DNA from: an uncultured Senegalimassilia sp.
GTDB taxonomy: Bacteria; Actinomycetota; Coriobacteriia; Coriobacteriales; Eggerthellaceae
DNA length: 64,000 nucleotides
NCBI RefSeq assembly: GCF_902464545.1
Contig: NZ_CABQJR010000009.1
Location: 5,951 to 69,950 of the forward strand
Direction of reading: 5' to 3'
The translations under genes were made by a program, and so were the position numbers. The notes under the pieces were generated by a model. It was given only the letters and a program-made list of their open reading frames with translations. It had not been told where the DNA came from and made no database searches. This document shows, in pieces, positions 36,842 through 46,352 of the stretch (the first letter of the stretch is position 1; every line of letters begins with the position of its first letter).

Positions 36842-38248
36842 TCAGCCCAGCCCCGCCCATTTCGCGATGATGGGGGCGTAACCCATGGCGAACACAATGA
36901 GCATGCCCACGGGGATGACGTAGGTCACGTAGCCGCGCGCCCATCGCGGGAACTTCAGGCCGCTGCCCGTGTCGGCCTCCGCCAGGAAGCCTTCCCAGCC
37001 CCAGCCGTTTTTGCGCGTGCAGAACAGCACCAGCAGCAGGCCGCCCCACGGCAGAATGTTGTTCGACACCAGGAAGTCCTCGATGGCCTGGATGTCGCCG
37101 ATGCCCGGGACCGTGAGGCCCGCCAGCACGCTGAAGCCCAGGACGCAGGGCATGCTGAGCACCGCCAGCAACACGCCGTTGACCAGGCATGCCTTCTTGC
37201 GCGGCGTCCCCCACTGGTCCATGGTGAAGCTCATGATGTTCTCGAACACGGCGATGACGGTTGACAGCGCGGCGAACGTCATGAACACGAAGAATAGCAC
37301 CGCCCACAGCTGACCGAACGGCATCTCGTTGAACACGCTGGGCAGCGTGATGAACACCAGGCCCGGGCCCGAACCCGGCTCCACGCCGAACGCGAAGCAG
37401 GACGGGAAGATGACGAGGCCCGCCATCAGCGCCACGAGCGTATCAAGGCCGGCCACGCGCACCGCCTCGCCCGTGAGCGTGTGGTCCTTGCCGATGTAGC
37501 TTCCGAAGATGGACATGCCGCCCATGCCGACCGAGACGGTGAAGAACGCCTGTCCCATGGCGGCGTACACGGCATCGCCGAAGGTTGCCAGCTGCTCGGC
37601 CAGCGTAGCGCCGGCGAACATCTTGCCGAAATCGGGCATCAGGTAGAAACGCAGGCCCTCGGCCGCGCCCGGCAGCGTGACCGCGCGCACGCACAGGGCC
37701 ACGAGCACCACGAACAGGGCCATCATCATGACCTTCGTCACGCGTTCCACGCCCTTCTGCACGCCGGCGCGCGTGACGCCCACGCCCACGCCGACGATGA
37801 TGAGCATGTACACGGTAAGCTGCACCGGATCGGCGAGCAGGCCGTTGAAGACGTCCGCCACCTGGGAACTTTCCAGCCCCACGAACTCGCCCGTGGCGCT
37901 TTTCACCACAAAGGCGAGCATCCAGCCGCCCACGGTGGTGTAGAACATCATGAGCAGATAGTTGCCGGCAAGCGCCAGCCACTTGAACGCATGCCATTTC
38001 GTGCCCGCCGGCTCAAGCTCGTCGTAGCTACGCGCAATGGAGCGCTGGCTTGCGCGACCGGCGGCGAACTCCATAATGAGGGCCGGAAGGGCGAAGATGG
38101 CCAGGAACACCAGGTACATGATCACAAACGCCGCGCCGCCGTACTCGCCCGTGATATAGGGGAATCGCCACACGTTGCCCAGGCCGATGGCGCAGCCCGC
38201 GCTCACCAGGATGAACCCAAGGCGGGTTCCGAACTTCTCGCGTTCCAT
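36842..38248 (-). CDS. Neurotransmitter:sodium symporter family (NSS) transporter
   Basis: 468 residues with about eleven or twelve membrane helices. A LeuT-fold Na+-dependent amino-acid importer. SAGCAIGLGNVWRFPYITGEYGGAAF in TM1 carries the unwound Na+/substrate site, and SVGMGGMSIFGSY lies in TM6. LeuT relatives take up Leu, Trp, Tyr or Ala; which one applies here cannot be read from sequence. ATG 38246-38248 with GGAGG. Monocistronic. Amino-acid import fits an amino-acid-fermenting lifestyle. Confidence 0.94.
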   Translation of the reverse strand: MEREKFGTRLGFILVSAGCAIGLGNVWRFPYITGEYGGAAFVIMYLVFLAIFALPALIMEFAAGRASQRSIARSYDELEPAGTKWHAFKWLALAGNYLLMMFYTTVGGWMLAFVVKSATGEFVGLESSQVADVFNGLLADPVQLTVYMLIIVGVGVGVTRAGVQKGVERVTKVMMMALFVVLVALCVRAVTLPGAAEGLRFYLMPDFGKMFAGATLAEQLATFGDAVYAAMGQAFFTVSVGMGGMSIFGSYIGKDHTLTGEAVRVAGLDTLVALMAGLVIFPSCFAFGVEPGSGPGLVFITLPSVFNEMPFGQLWAVLFFVFMTFAALSTVIAVFENIMSFTMDQWGTPRKKACLVNGVLLAVLSMPCVLGFSVLAGLTVPGIGDIQAIEDFLVSNNILPWGGLLLVLFCTRKNGWGWEGFLAEADTGSGLKFPRWARGYVTYVIPVGMLIVFAMGYAPIIAKWAGLG

Positions 38249-38289
38249 TCGTCCTCCAAACCGCGCGCCGTGGCGCGCGTAACGCAGAA

Positions 38290-38319
38290 AGCGCCCGGCA
38301 TAGCGATACGCCGGGCGCT
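38290..38319 (-). terminator. Hairpin after the MacB-like ABC gene
   Basis: AGCGCCCGGC (38290-38299) pairs with GCCGGGCGCT (38310-38319). The following U-tract is poor (TTCTGCG). Confidence 0.5.
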
Positions 38320-38388
38320 CACAATCAACCCTTGCAGTGTAGCGGAAAGAGGGGTCTGCCGCCAGAAACGTTACCGAACGCGGTCGCC

Positions 38389-41300
38389 TTATTCCGACCG
38401 CAGGGCCTCGACCGGGTCCTTTCGGCTGGCGGCGCTTGAGGGGATCAGGCCCGCCAGGAACGTAAGGAGCACGCTGATGCCCACGAGCACCACCGCCGCC
38501 TGCCAGGGCAGGATGGCCACATTGCGGACGTCGAACAGCGAGTACACGATGGCGTTGGCAGGTATGCAGGCAAGCGCGGTCAGTCCGATGCCGATGACGC
38601 CGGCCGTGAATCCCACGATGATGGTCTCGGCGTTGAACACGCGGCTGATGTCGCCCTTGCTGGCGCCGATGGAGCGCAGGATGCCGATCTCCTTCTTGCG
38701 CTCGAGCACGCTGATATAGGTGATCACCCCGATCATGATGGAGCTGACCACCAACGAGATGGCCACGAACGCCACCAGCACGTAGCTGATCATGTTCACA
38801 ATGGTGGTGACCGAGCTCATCAGCGCGCCCACGATATCGGTGTAGCTGACAACCTTGCCCTCTTCGCCGTTCGACTCCATGCGGTCGTTGTAGCTGTCGA
38901 GGATGTCGATGACGTTTTGCTTGCTGGGGAAATCCTTCGGATAGATGTCGATGCTGGCAGGTTTGGCGTAATCGGCCCAGCCCAGCTTCTTCATGTTGTT
39001 GTCGTAGCTGGACTGCTCGGTGGACATGAGGCTTGCCATGAGCTCGGCAAGCTCGTTCTCGTCCATGTTCATCTGGAAGGCGTCGGCGAACGCGGACTGG
39101 TCGATGCCCATAGCGCTTGACATGTTACCGGCGAGCCTGGTCATATACGAGTTCATCGCGGCGGACACCTGCTGTTGCATCGCACCTGCGAACTGGGTCA
39201 TCACCTGCGACATAGCGCTTTGCATATACGTTTGCATAGCGGCGCCGAGCTGCGTTTGCAGCTGCGAGGAGATCGCCTGCGTCAACGCCGGGAGCAGCTG
39301 TTGCTGAATCTGCTGACCGATCTGCTGCGAAAGCTGATCGCGCAGCTGCTGCTCGATCTGGCCCGACATGCCGCTGAAATCGATAGAGCCGGCGATGACT
39401 TGCTGCATGGCGGCTTGCGTGGCGGGATCGGCCAGATACGCCGCTACCGCCGCATCGATGCCGCCGCCCGCATATTCCGGATGCGCCGCCAGCCACGCGG
39501 GGTATCCCTGCACGATGCCCATGACGCCGGCGGTGAGCGCGTCGGTTTTGATGGTGGGCTGCACGCCGTCGAAGCTGATGTCCAACCCGCTGAAGTCGAG
39601 GTTCAGCTTGCTCATATCGATGGCGCTCGGGTCGATGCTGATAGAAGACGCATCGAAGGCGGGCAAGCTGGAAAGATCCAGATTCATGCCCGATAAATCC
39701 ATGCTAGCACCCAGATCGGCGCCCTGCAGTCCCGCGGTCAGCGCGCTCTGATCGAACGTGAAGGCGCTCTGCAGCTTCTGCCCGTCGATGGTGAACAGGC
39801 TGGACATGTCGAAGCCGTTGCCGTTTTTCTGGTCGCTTTCCTCATCGGCGAACGATTTGCCCGTGATCACGTTCGTTGCCGGGTTCGCCTTCTGATCCTG
39901 CACGATCTGGGTGTTCCCCGCCTGGTCGATCAGATGGTTCACCAGGCTAGAGGGGTAGTACAGCCCCGTTTGCAAGGAGGTGATCTTCGCGCCCTCCTTC
40001 GGCTTCACGACGCCCGCGATCCTCAGCGTTTCCCCGTTGTCCACCAGGTTCCTCATGTAGGCATCGTCGCCGGACTTGTCCTTCCACACGCCGTACTCGT
40101 CATCACGCTGATAGAAATCGGCGGCGTTCACCAGCTTGAAAGTGACGCCCATCAGGTCGTCGTAGGAAAACGACAGGCTATCGCTCGGCGCATTGACGGC
40201 TTCCTCGTTGGCGAAGGCGCGCACCATGCTCTCGAGCTCGGCATGATCGCGCAGACCCATGGAGTAGAGCATGAAATCGCTCACGCTGCCGCCCGGAGTG
40301 AGCACCAGCACGACCTCGTTGTAGCTTTCAGGCCAATGACCTGCCATAACGTCGTATTGACCCTCGACCATGCCCATATTGTCGGGCAGCTTGTAGAAGA
40401 TGTTGGTGCTCATCATCGACGACATGATGCCGTTCGAAGCTGTAGAGGAGCCCAGACCGATGCTGGCGAACGACTTGTCCGGGTTCACCTGATGCACGGT
40501 GCCGGATGTATCGGAGCTGAAGATCTGCGGCGTGACGTTGTAGCTGTACTCGATGGAGCTCACGTACGGCTCCACGCCCGATTCGCCCGAGTCGAAAAAC
40601 TCCTTCAGCGACGCCAGGTCGTTGCTGCCGATGCTGTCGAACGTGCTCGCGATCATCTTCGATTCGTGCACGGGCTTGTCCGAATCGCCATCGGAGGAGT
40701 CGTCCTGAGCTTTCTCCGCCGATGAACCCTCCGTGCCGCTGCCCAGCCCCATCATGCTGGTCATGTCGAACCCCTGGTCCTGGATTTGCAGCGGATATTC
40801 GGAAAGCGTCTCCTCCTCCACGTTGGCGATATAGCTGTTCACGCCGTTGGCCAGCGACAAGATGGCGGCGATGCCGATGATGCCGATGCTGCCCGCGAAC
40901 GCCGTCATGAGCGTGCGGCCCTTCTTCGTGAGCAGGTTCTTAAACGACAGGGAGAGCGCCGTGAGGAACGACATGCTGGTGCGACGTGCCTGCTTGGCGG
41001 CGCGGCGCGGGCTGTTCTCGGCCGCCGGGTCGAACGGGCGGGTGTCGTCGCGGATGACGCCGTCGGCCAGGGTGACGATGCGCGTGGCGTAGCGCTGCGC
41101 CAGCTCGGGGTTGTGCGTGACCATGATGACCAGGCGGTCATCGGCGATCTCGGTGAGCAGGTCCATGATCTGCACGCTGGTCTTGGAGTCGAGCGCGCCC
41201 GTGGGTTCGTCGGCCAGCAAGATCTCGGGGTCGTTGATAAGCGCACGAGCGATGGCGACGCGCTGCATCTGGCCGCCGGAGAGCTGGCTGGGCTTTTTGC

Positions 41301-41706
41301 CCACGTGCTCGGCAAGCCCCACGCGGCCGAGCGCCTCGACGGCGCGCTGGCGACGCTCGGCGCGAGACACGCCGGAAAGCGTGAGGGCCAGCTCGACGTT
41401 TTCCAGAATGGTCTGGTGCGGGATAAGGTTGTAGGCCTGGAACACAAAGCCGATGCGGTTGTTGCGGTACGCGTCCCAATCGCGGTCCTTGTACTCGCTT
41501 GTGGACACACCGTCGATGAGCAGGTTTCCGTCGTCGTAATGGTCAAGGCCGCCGATGATGTTGAGCATGGTGGTCTTGCCCGAGCCCGAAGGCCCCAGCA
41601 CCGCCACGAACTCGTTGTCGCGGAAGGCCACCGACACACGATCGAGCGCGGTTTGCGTGAAGTCCGCAGTGGTGTAGGACTTGCACACGTTTATCAGTTG
41701 CAGCAT
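38389..41706 (-). CDS. MacB-like ABC transporter, fused ATPase and FtsX permease
   Basis: 1105 residues, far longer than MacB (about 650). Residues 1-225 are the ATPase: Walker [37 protein letters not shown]. One membrane helix (about 255-285) leads to a very large external region. The C-terminal three helices are FtsX-like ([32 protein letters not shown]). The external part includes Asp/Ser-periodic segments ([15 protein letters not shown]...) and an amphipathic Gln-rich stretch around 39120-39375 ([20 protein letters not shown]) that should be coiled coil. Likely a mechanotransmission ABC protein acting on the envelope or exporting a peptide. ATG 41704-41706 with GAAAGG. Confidence 0.92.
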   Translation of the reverse strand: MLQLINVCKSYTTADFTQTALDRVSVAFRDNEFVAVLGPSGSGKTTMLNIIGGLDHYDDGNLLIDGVSTSEYKDRDWDAYRNNRIGFVFQAYNLIPHQTILENVELALTLSGVSRAERRQRAVEALGRVGLAEHVGKKPSQLSGGQMQRVAIARALINDPEILLADEPTGALDSKTSVQIMDLLTEIADDRLVIMVTHNPELAQRYATRIVTLADGVIRDDTRPFDPAAENSPRRAAKQARRTSMSFLTALSLSFKNLLTKKGRTLMTAFAGSIGIIGIAAILSLANGVNSYIANVEEETLSEYPLQIQDQGFDMTSMMGLGSGTEGSSAEKAQDDSSDGDSDKPVHESKMIASTFDSIGSNDLASLKEFFDSGESGVEPYVSSIEYSYNVTPQIFSSDTSGTVHQVNPDKSFASIGLGSSTASNGIMSSMMSTNIFYKLPDNMGMVEGQYDVMAGHWPESYNEVVLVLTPGGSVSDFMLYSMGLRDHAELESMVRAFANEEAVNAPSDSLSFSYDDLMGVTFKLVNAADFYQRDDEYGVWKDKSGDDAYMRNLVDNGETLRIAGVVKPKEGAKITSLQTGLYYPSSLVNHLIDQAGNTQIVQDQKANPATNVITGKSFADEESDQKNGNGFDMSSLFTIDGQKLQSAFTFDQSALTAGLQGADLGASMDLSGMNLDLSSLPAFDASSISIDPSAIDMSKLNLDFSGLDISFDGVQPTIKTDALTAGVMGIVQGYPAWLAAHPEYAGGGIDAAVAAYLADPATQAAMQQVIAGSIDFSGMSGQIEQQLRDQLSQQIGQQIQQQLLPALTQAISSQLQTQLGAAMQTYMQSAMSQVMTQFAGAMQQQVSAAMNSYMTRLAGNMSSAMGIDQSAFADAFQMNMDENELAELMASLMSTEQSSYDNNMKKLGWADYAKPASIDIYPKDFPSKQNVIDILDSYNDRMESNGEEGKVVSYTDIVGALMSSVTTIVNMISYVLVAFVAISLVVSSIMIGVITYISVLERKKEIGILRSIGASKGDISRVFNAETIIVGFTAGVIGIGLTALACIPANAIVYSLFDVRNVAILPWQAAVVLVGISVLLTFLAGLIPSSAASRKDPVEALRSE

Positions 41707-41757
41707 GCAGCCGCCTTTCGAATTTGAAGACAATCGTTATGATTATCCCCCGTCACG

Positions 41758-41805
41758 CGCCCTGTTCGCCCCGCTTTCGCGAAATGCGTGGAATCCGTTA
41801 CCTTC
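41758..41805. repeat. 48-bp direct repeat, copy A
   Basis: Matches copy B (46175-46222) at about 41 of 48 positions by eye. The last 20 bases are identical and read GCGTGGAATCCGTTACCTTC. It lies between the MacB-like gene and the beta-lactamase-like gene. Confidence 0.7.
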
Positions 41806-41816
41806 GGGCGCGCGAT

Positions 41817-42770
41817 TTATTCGATCGCGGCGTCTGCCGCTTGTGCGACATCGACCATGCAAGCCTGAGCCTGCGACTTTTCGGCATCGCCGGAAAGCAC
41901 CACCATCACATAGGGATTCCGGTCGAGCACAATGCCCCCATCGTTGAATACACCATCGAGCGTACCCGTCTTGTGAGCGAAAACGCTGCCCGCCGGCAAC
42001 CCTTCGAGCAGCCCAGCGTCATCGTGCTGACCTTTCAGCAAGTCAAGGGCGAACTCGCTCGCATCCGGGCTCACCAGCTTCCCTTGGTAGATCAGCTGCA
42101 GCATATGCGCAACATCGTTCGCCGATGTGTAGTTCTCATCACCCGCAGCAAAATCCATCATACGGCGGTTGAGAGTGGTCTGCGTGAGGCCGATTTCGCT
42201 CGCATACTCGTTCACGGCCGGCATGCCGACCGCGTCGATAATCAGATTAGTGGCGACATTGTCGCTATCTTGAATCATGTAAGCGGCAAGCTGGCGATAC
42301 GTATACGACCCCCCAGCGCCCGACGCCTGGATAACGCCCGTGCCTCCCACTATGTCCGACGGGCCCACGGTTGTCGAATCATCAAGCGACAGCACCCCGG
42401 ATTGAGCCTGATCGAGCAAAGTCCCCAATATCGCCAGTTTGATGATGCTGGCGGAAACGAAGGGTTTGTCACCGTTCACGTCAACCGACCACGATCCATC
42501 AGCCGATGCGCATGCGACGGCATAAGTCCCCGCATGGGCTCCTGCGGCCTGCTCCAGCGCATCCCGCAAGCCCTCGGGCGCCGAAGCAGACACCGAAGCT
42601 TCGCTGCCCTGAACGTCATTGACGCAGTCGACAAGTGCCTCAACATCGGAGGTACCAGTCGCCTCTCCTTGTTTCTCCTGGCCGGAAGCACACCCGGCAA
42701 GCAAACACGGCACGATCAACACCGCCATTGCCGCCGCCCAGGCGCCTGCCGCCCGCACTGGCGCGCCCAT
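41817..42770 (-). CDS. Class A beta-lactamase-fold lipoprotein
   Basis: 317 residues from ATG 42768-42770, or 318 from a GTG one codon earlier. Signal peptide with lipobox LLAGC. Active-site Ser in SASIIK, SDN motif in QDSDNVATN, and a terminal HKTGT, so the serine-hydrolase fold is complete. The omega-loop Glu that deacylates beta-lactams (Glu166 in TEM) is missing: the matching stretch reads TQTTLNRRMMDFAAGDE. It is more likely a peptidoglycan or other serine hydrolase than a resistance enzyme. The start overlaps the stop of the zinc-ribbon gene by one base, so the two are coupled. Confidence 0.85.
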   Translation of the reverse strand: MGAPVRAAGAWAAAMAVLIVPCLLAGCASGQEKQGEATGTSDVEALVDCVNDVQGSEASVSASAPEGLRDALEQAAGAHAGTYAVACASADGSWSVDVNGDKPFVSASIIKLAILGTLLDQAQSGVLSLDDSTTVGPSDIVGGTGVIQASGAGGSYTYRQLAAYMIQDSDNVATNLIIDAVGMPAVNEYASEIGLTQTTLNRRMMDFAAGDENYTSANDVAHMLQLIYQGKLVSPDASEFALDLLKGQHDDAGLLEGLPAGSVFAHKTGTLDGVFNDGGIVLDRNPYVMVVLSGDAEKSQAQACMVDVAQAADAAIE

Positions 42771-43975
42771 CACAAACAGAACCCGAACACGACGCCCTCC
42801 GCGGTGGAGGCATAGCCGCCGTTATCTACTTCCGGCCCCATATCCCCGAACGACGTTGCGACATTGGGAGCCGACGAGCGCATCCACCAAACGCCGGGAT
42901 TGCTCGATCCAGCAACGCTGCGGTCAAGCGAGACATGGCCCTGCTCGCCGGCAACGCCCTGCTGCTTGAACCAAGCGTATTGCGACCCTTCCTTATTATC
43001 CACCGTATCGATATAGCTTTGATTCGATCCCTTGTTCCACGCAATGGGACCAAGGCATTCCACCCAAGAGAACAGCCATACGCTGTCCTGCGTCTCGGTA
43101 ACGCTTGCGGGCGAAGTGGTCTTACCGGCATTGTTCGACAGCTTGCTCACCGCCACCACGCCAGAACGCATTTCATCGGGAAACGACTGCAGCACTTCCC
43201 CGTTCAACCAAGCGCGCATACCCGACGACTTCCAGCCACCGGAGTTCGAAGCCGTGGGATTCATAGGATGCTCGGCGAAAATCCCCGAAGTCATGAACGT
43301 GAACGCTGCGTTTCGCCCGCTCGAGCCCTTGTCTTTAAACACATCGACGATGAACACGTCCACGTTCCCCATGGACGTCTGCAACGTCTTCGCTTCGCCG
43401 GTAAACGAGCCGTCCGGCTTCACAAGGTTGTAGCTTGCCGCCATCTTCACAGCATCGTCGCGATTTTTCGCCGTGCGCTCTATTTCGGCAGCGATATTCG
43501 AAAGGTCAGCCCACGAATACTCGGAGATGCCGCTTTTCACCTGCACTTGCTGGGAGACGGCGTTTTCCGTGGCTGATCCCTGCGCCCCGTCGGATTGCTG
43601 CTGGGCCTGTTGATCGGCCTGCTGCCGGCTTGCCGTCTCACTAGACGAGCCACCAGTCGCTTCGATGATGCGAGGGACGGCGAGCACGGCTACCGCGATG
43701 ACAAGAACCGCGCATACCGCCGCAACGGTCGCAACCTGCGGGGAGATGCCTTTACTCCGAGAGGCGGCTCCTTGCGCCATCGCCGGACGAAACCCCTGAT
43801 TGCCCCCCCCAACATCCTGCGACGGCGATGCCTGCACGGAGACGGTATCCCCCGCTTGCCAGTCCGAGACATCGCCAGCATTCGACGCAGGCTCTTCATC
43901 AAGAACCGGGGCCCCGCAGAACTCGCAGAACCTGGCATCATCCTCAATTGGCTTTCCGCAATTCGCGCAGAACAT
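42770..43975 (-). CDS. Zinc-ribbon membrane protein with DUF6273-type C-terminal domain
   Basis: 401 residues. The N-terminal ribbon CANCGKPIEDDARFCEFCG binds one zinc in the cytoplasm. Residues about 78-105 are one membrane helix, then comes a Gln/Ser-rich stalk and an outer domain ending WLFSWVECLGPIAW...SNPGVWWMRSSAPN...GVVFGFCL, which resembles DUF6273 (WLRSP-type ends). ATG 43973-43975 with AGGGGG. Coupled to the serine-hydrolase gene and divergent from two other zinc-ribbon proteins. Function unknown; such ribbon-TM-stalk proteins look like envelope sensors or scaffold proteins. Confidence 0.8.
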   Translation of the reverse strand: MFCANCGKPIEDDARFCEFCGAPVLDEEPASNAGDVSDWQAGDTVSVQASPSQDVGGGNQGFRPAMAQGAASRSKGISPQVATVAAVCAVLVIAVAVLAVPRIIEATGGSSSETASRQQADQQAQQQSDGAQGSATENAVSQQVQVKSGISEYSWADLSNIAAEIERTAKNRDDAVKMAASYNLVKPDGSFTGEAKTLQTSMGNVDVFIVDVFKDKGSSGRNAAFTFMTSGIFAEHPMNPTASNSGGWKSSGMRAWLNGEVLQSFPDEMRSGVVAVSKLSNNAGKTTSPASVTETQDSVWLFSWVECLGPIAWNKGSNQSYIDTVDNKEGSQYAWFKQQGVAGEQGHVSLDRSVAGSSNPGVWWMRSSAPNVATSFGDMGPEVDNGGYASTAEGVVFGFCL

Positions 43976-44229
43976 AGCGCACCCCCTACCGCTAGCCACC
44001 AAACAGCATCTGCCACGACAGCAACATGATGGCTCCATAGTAGCCGAACAACAAGCAAAGATAACAGGCGAATCAGCGTCTGGCGCTCCTCCGTCCGGCT
44101 CCGCAACTCGTCCTCCGGGACGATTCCCGCCAAGGCGATTGCGATGAATGCCACGGGGCGCCGTTGCCGGTATACTATCTTCATTGCGGCGGGAAGGCCG
44201 CTTTAGGGGTTCGAAAAGGAGGGATCGTT

Positions 44230-44901
44230 ATGTACGGTTCAACTGGGTTTCTTGGAATGACTGCGGTCATGGGCATCATCGCGCCCGCATTAGGGGCTGG
44301 AGCCATTGCGGCGGCGATCGTGCTGTTCGTCAAGTTCGCAAGCAAGAAAGCGGATAAGACAAAGCCGCTCACCAAGTTCTTCAGCTTCGACCACTTGTTC
44401 ATCGAAAGCATCACGAAGTTCCTGTACGCGTTCTCAACAACCTGGATAGCGGCATTTTGTCTCATCTACCCCTTTATGTCCGCCGCATCTACGTCTATCA
44501 CATCGGAATCAGGAATCATGGCAGCGGGAGCCTTCTTCAAAGGCCTCGTCATTGCCGTCTTCGCATTCGTGATTCTCGAAGTCGTCAACCGCCTGCTTTT
44601 CGAATGGAGCATGATGTTCATCCGCGGCGCAGTCGATCTGCACGACATCCGCAACAAAATGCTCGGATCGACCGATTCGGCATTCAATGATTCAATCGAC
44701 TTGAGCGGGATATTCGCTGCAAAACGTCGTTCCAGCGATACCCCGACGAGCAAGGCCGAGCAGACGGTTGCCCAACCCTCCCAGCCCGCACAGCCGACGG
44801 TGCCCATCAACCCCGTCGTAACGAGCACATGGGACTGCCCATGCGGAAAGACGGGCAACGCCGGATCGTTTTGCCCCAAATGCGGACACCCCCGGCCGTA
44901 G
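44230..44901 (+). CDS. DUF4282-like membrane protein with C-terminal zinc ribbon
   Basis: 223 residues. Three membrane helices (about 8-32, 68-95 and 100-128), with SFDHLFIESITKFLYAFSTTWIAAFCLIYPF and EVVNRLLFEWSMMFIRGAVDLHDI resembling DUF4282. A Thr/Pro/Gln-rich linker leads to the ribbon CPCGKTGNAGSFCPKCG at the end. AAGGAGGG lies before ATG 44230. TATACT (44169-44174) is a likely -10 box. It belongs to the zinc-ribbon cluster but has the ribbon at the opposite end from its neighbours. Confidence 0.78.
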   Translation: MYGSTGFLGMTAVMGIIAPALGAGAIAAAIVLFVKFASKKADKTKPLTKFFSFDHLFIESITKFLYAFSTTWIAAFCLIYPFMSAASTSITSESGIMAAGAFFKGLVIAVFAFVILEVVNRLLFEWSMMFIRGAVDLHDIRNKMLGSTDSAFNDSIDLSGIFAAKRRSSDTPTSKAEQTVAQPSQPAQPTVPINPVVTSTWDCPCGKTGNAGSFCPKCGHPRP

Positions 44902-45022
44902 CTTATAAGCCATCACAAATTGACTCAATCCACAAGCAAGGCAACCACTCTGAACGGATTGCCGTAGTCTTTAGCATCAGGTATCGGTTGCAGGCATAAC
45001 TGCAACCGCGAAGGAGGCGTCG

Positions 45023-46066
45023 ATGTGCTGCGAGCATTGCGGAGCGAAGCTTTCCGAAAATGCACGGTTTTGCCCAACCTGCGGAAGCGCAGCCAGCGAA
45101 CAATCCGCCGCCGATAGCCAAGTTTCGGCAAACGCATCCGGCACAACATCCTGCTCCCAAGCGGATGCGCCCAGGAAAGCCATCGGGAAGCCCGTCGTGA
45201 TCGCGGCTTCGGCCGTGACGTTCGCGCTTATCGTCGGCGGAGTCGCTTTCGGCGCTCTCTCCATCAACAGCCCGGCAAAACCCGCAAACGAACAGACGTC
45301 AGCCGAGCAAGAGACTCCGGAAATAAAGCAACCGGAACAGCCATCGGCTGCTGCAGCGCCAGAGCAAGAGCAGGCACCCGAAGCCGCACCCGAGCCAGAG
45401 CCCACGCCCGCACCCGTCAATCCCGCCGCAGAGGCGCAAACCGCCCTGCAAGCGGTCATCGACGACTATCGCTCGCTTGCGGACGATTCCGCCAAGCTCA
45501 GCAAGGACGACCTAGCTTCCAGACATCCTTACGTGAATTCGATGGCCATTCCCAATTATCTTATGGATTGGGCGGACAGCGGCTTCTCGAACGTTTGCTA
45601 CGCCTTTTCCGATTTGAACGGCGATGACGTCCCCGAGCTGATCATCGGCTGCAAAGATGCGCAGGCGAACACGCAGGCGTTCGACATATGGTCCTACGTC
45701 AACAACGCTCCCGTTCGCGCTGCCTATTCATGGGAACGTTCGATCATGCGTGTCTGCGCCGGCGGCTATCTTTACGAACGCGGAAGCGGCGGCTTCCAAG
45801 ACTGGATGATCACCGTGAGCACGCTGAGCGCCTACCCGACCGGCGTCGGCGACGCCTGGACGGACTACACGAACGGTTTCAAAGGTCGCACCGACAACCT
45901 CAACGTAGTCGAGAAGCTCGGTATGGAGAGCGGGACCTACGTGAAGATTGATGCGCAAGGCAACAAGACGGCTATCACCGCCGAGCAATTCCAAACCGAG
46001 AATCAAGCCATCGAGCAGCAATACCCTGCCGACAGCTCCATCGAGTGGATCCCGCTTATTTCATAG
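45023..46066 (+). CDS. Zinc-ribbon membrane protein with extracytoplasmic domain
   Basis: 347 residues. Ribbon CEHCGAKLSENARFCPTCG, one membrane helix (about 58-80), a Glu/Pro/Ala-rich stalk (about 86-135), then a folded outer domain. The outer domain contains SDLNGDDVPELIIGC, a calcium-loop-like D-x-N-x-D motif of the VCBS/FG-GAP type. GAAGGAGG lies before ATG 45023. Same strand as the DUF4282-like gene, 121 bp downstream. Same design as the DUF6273 protein, with a different outer domain. Function unknown. Confidence 0.8.
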   Translation: MCCEHCGAKLSENARFCPTCGSAASEQSAADSQVSANASGTTSCSQADAPRKAIGKPVVIAASAVTFALIVGGVAFGALSINSPAKPANEQTSAEQETPEIKQPEQPSAAAAPEQEQAPEAAPEPEPTPAPVNPAAEAQTALQAVIDDYRSLADDSAKLSKDDLASRHPYVNSMAIPNYLMDWADSGFSNVCYAFSDLNGDDVPELIIGCKDAQANTQAFDIWSYVNNAPVRAAYSWERSIMRVCAGGYLYERGSGGFQDWMITVSTLSAYPTGVGDAWTDYTNGFKGRTDNLNVVEKLGMESGTYVKIDAQGNKTAITAEQFQTENQAIEQQYPADSSIEWIPLIS

Positions 46067-46174
46067 CGTCCTCGCAGCGACTCATCCGAAATCCCAATCT
46101 GACCTTTTCGCTGTTGATAGAGCCGCCAGGCCTATCGTTAGCGATATTCGATGATTTCCGTTTGTGCTATCGCA

Positions 46175-46222
46175 CGCCCCATCCGCCCCGTTTTCGCGGT
46201 TTGCGTGGAATCCGTTACCTTC
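46175..46222. repeat. 48-bp direct repeat, copy B
   Basis: Direct copy of 41758-41805. Copy B also has a perfect inverted repeat, TTCGCGGTTTGCG (46193-46205) with CGCAAACCGCGAA (46224-46236), which makes a stem-loop that copy A lacks. Confidence 0.7.
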
Positions 46223-46352
46223 TTCGCAAACCGCGAACGCCACCGACGCAGTTGTCGGCTCTCCCGGTTGCGCCCCTTCCCCGCCTAGCGTGCCCGCCCC
46301 GGTTGGCGTACTATCGTCAGCGAGCAACGATCCCCGAACGCAAGGAGCGTAT

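Noticed and set aside
41817..42770. Beta-lactam resistance gene
   Set aside because: The deacylating Glu motif is absent and the context is an envelope cluster.
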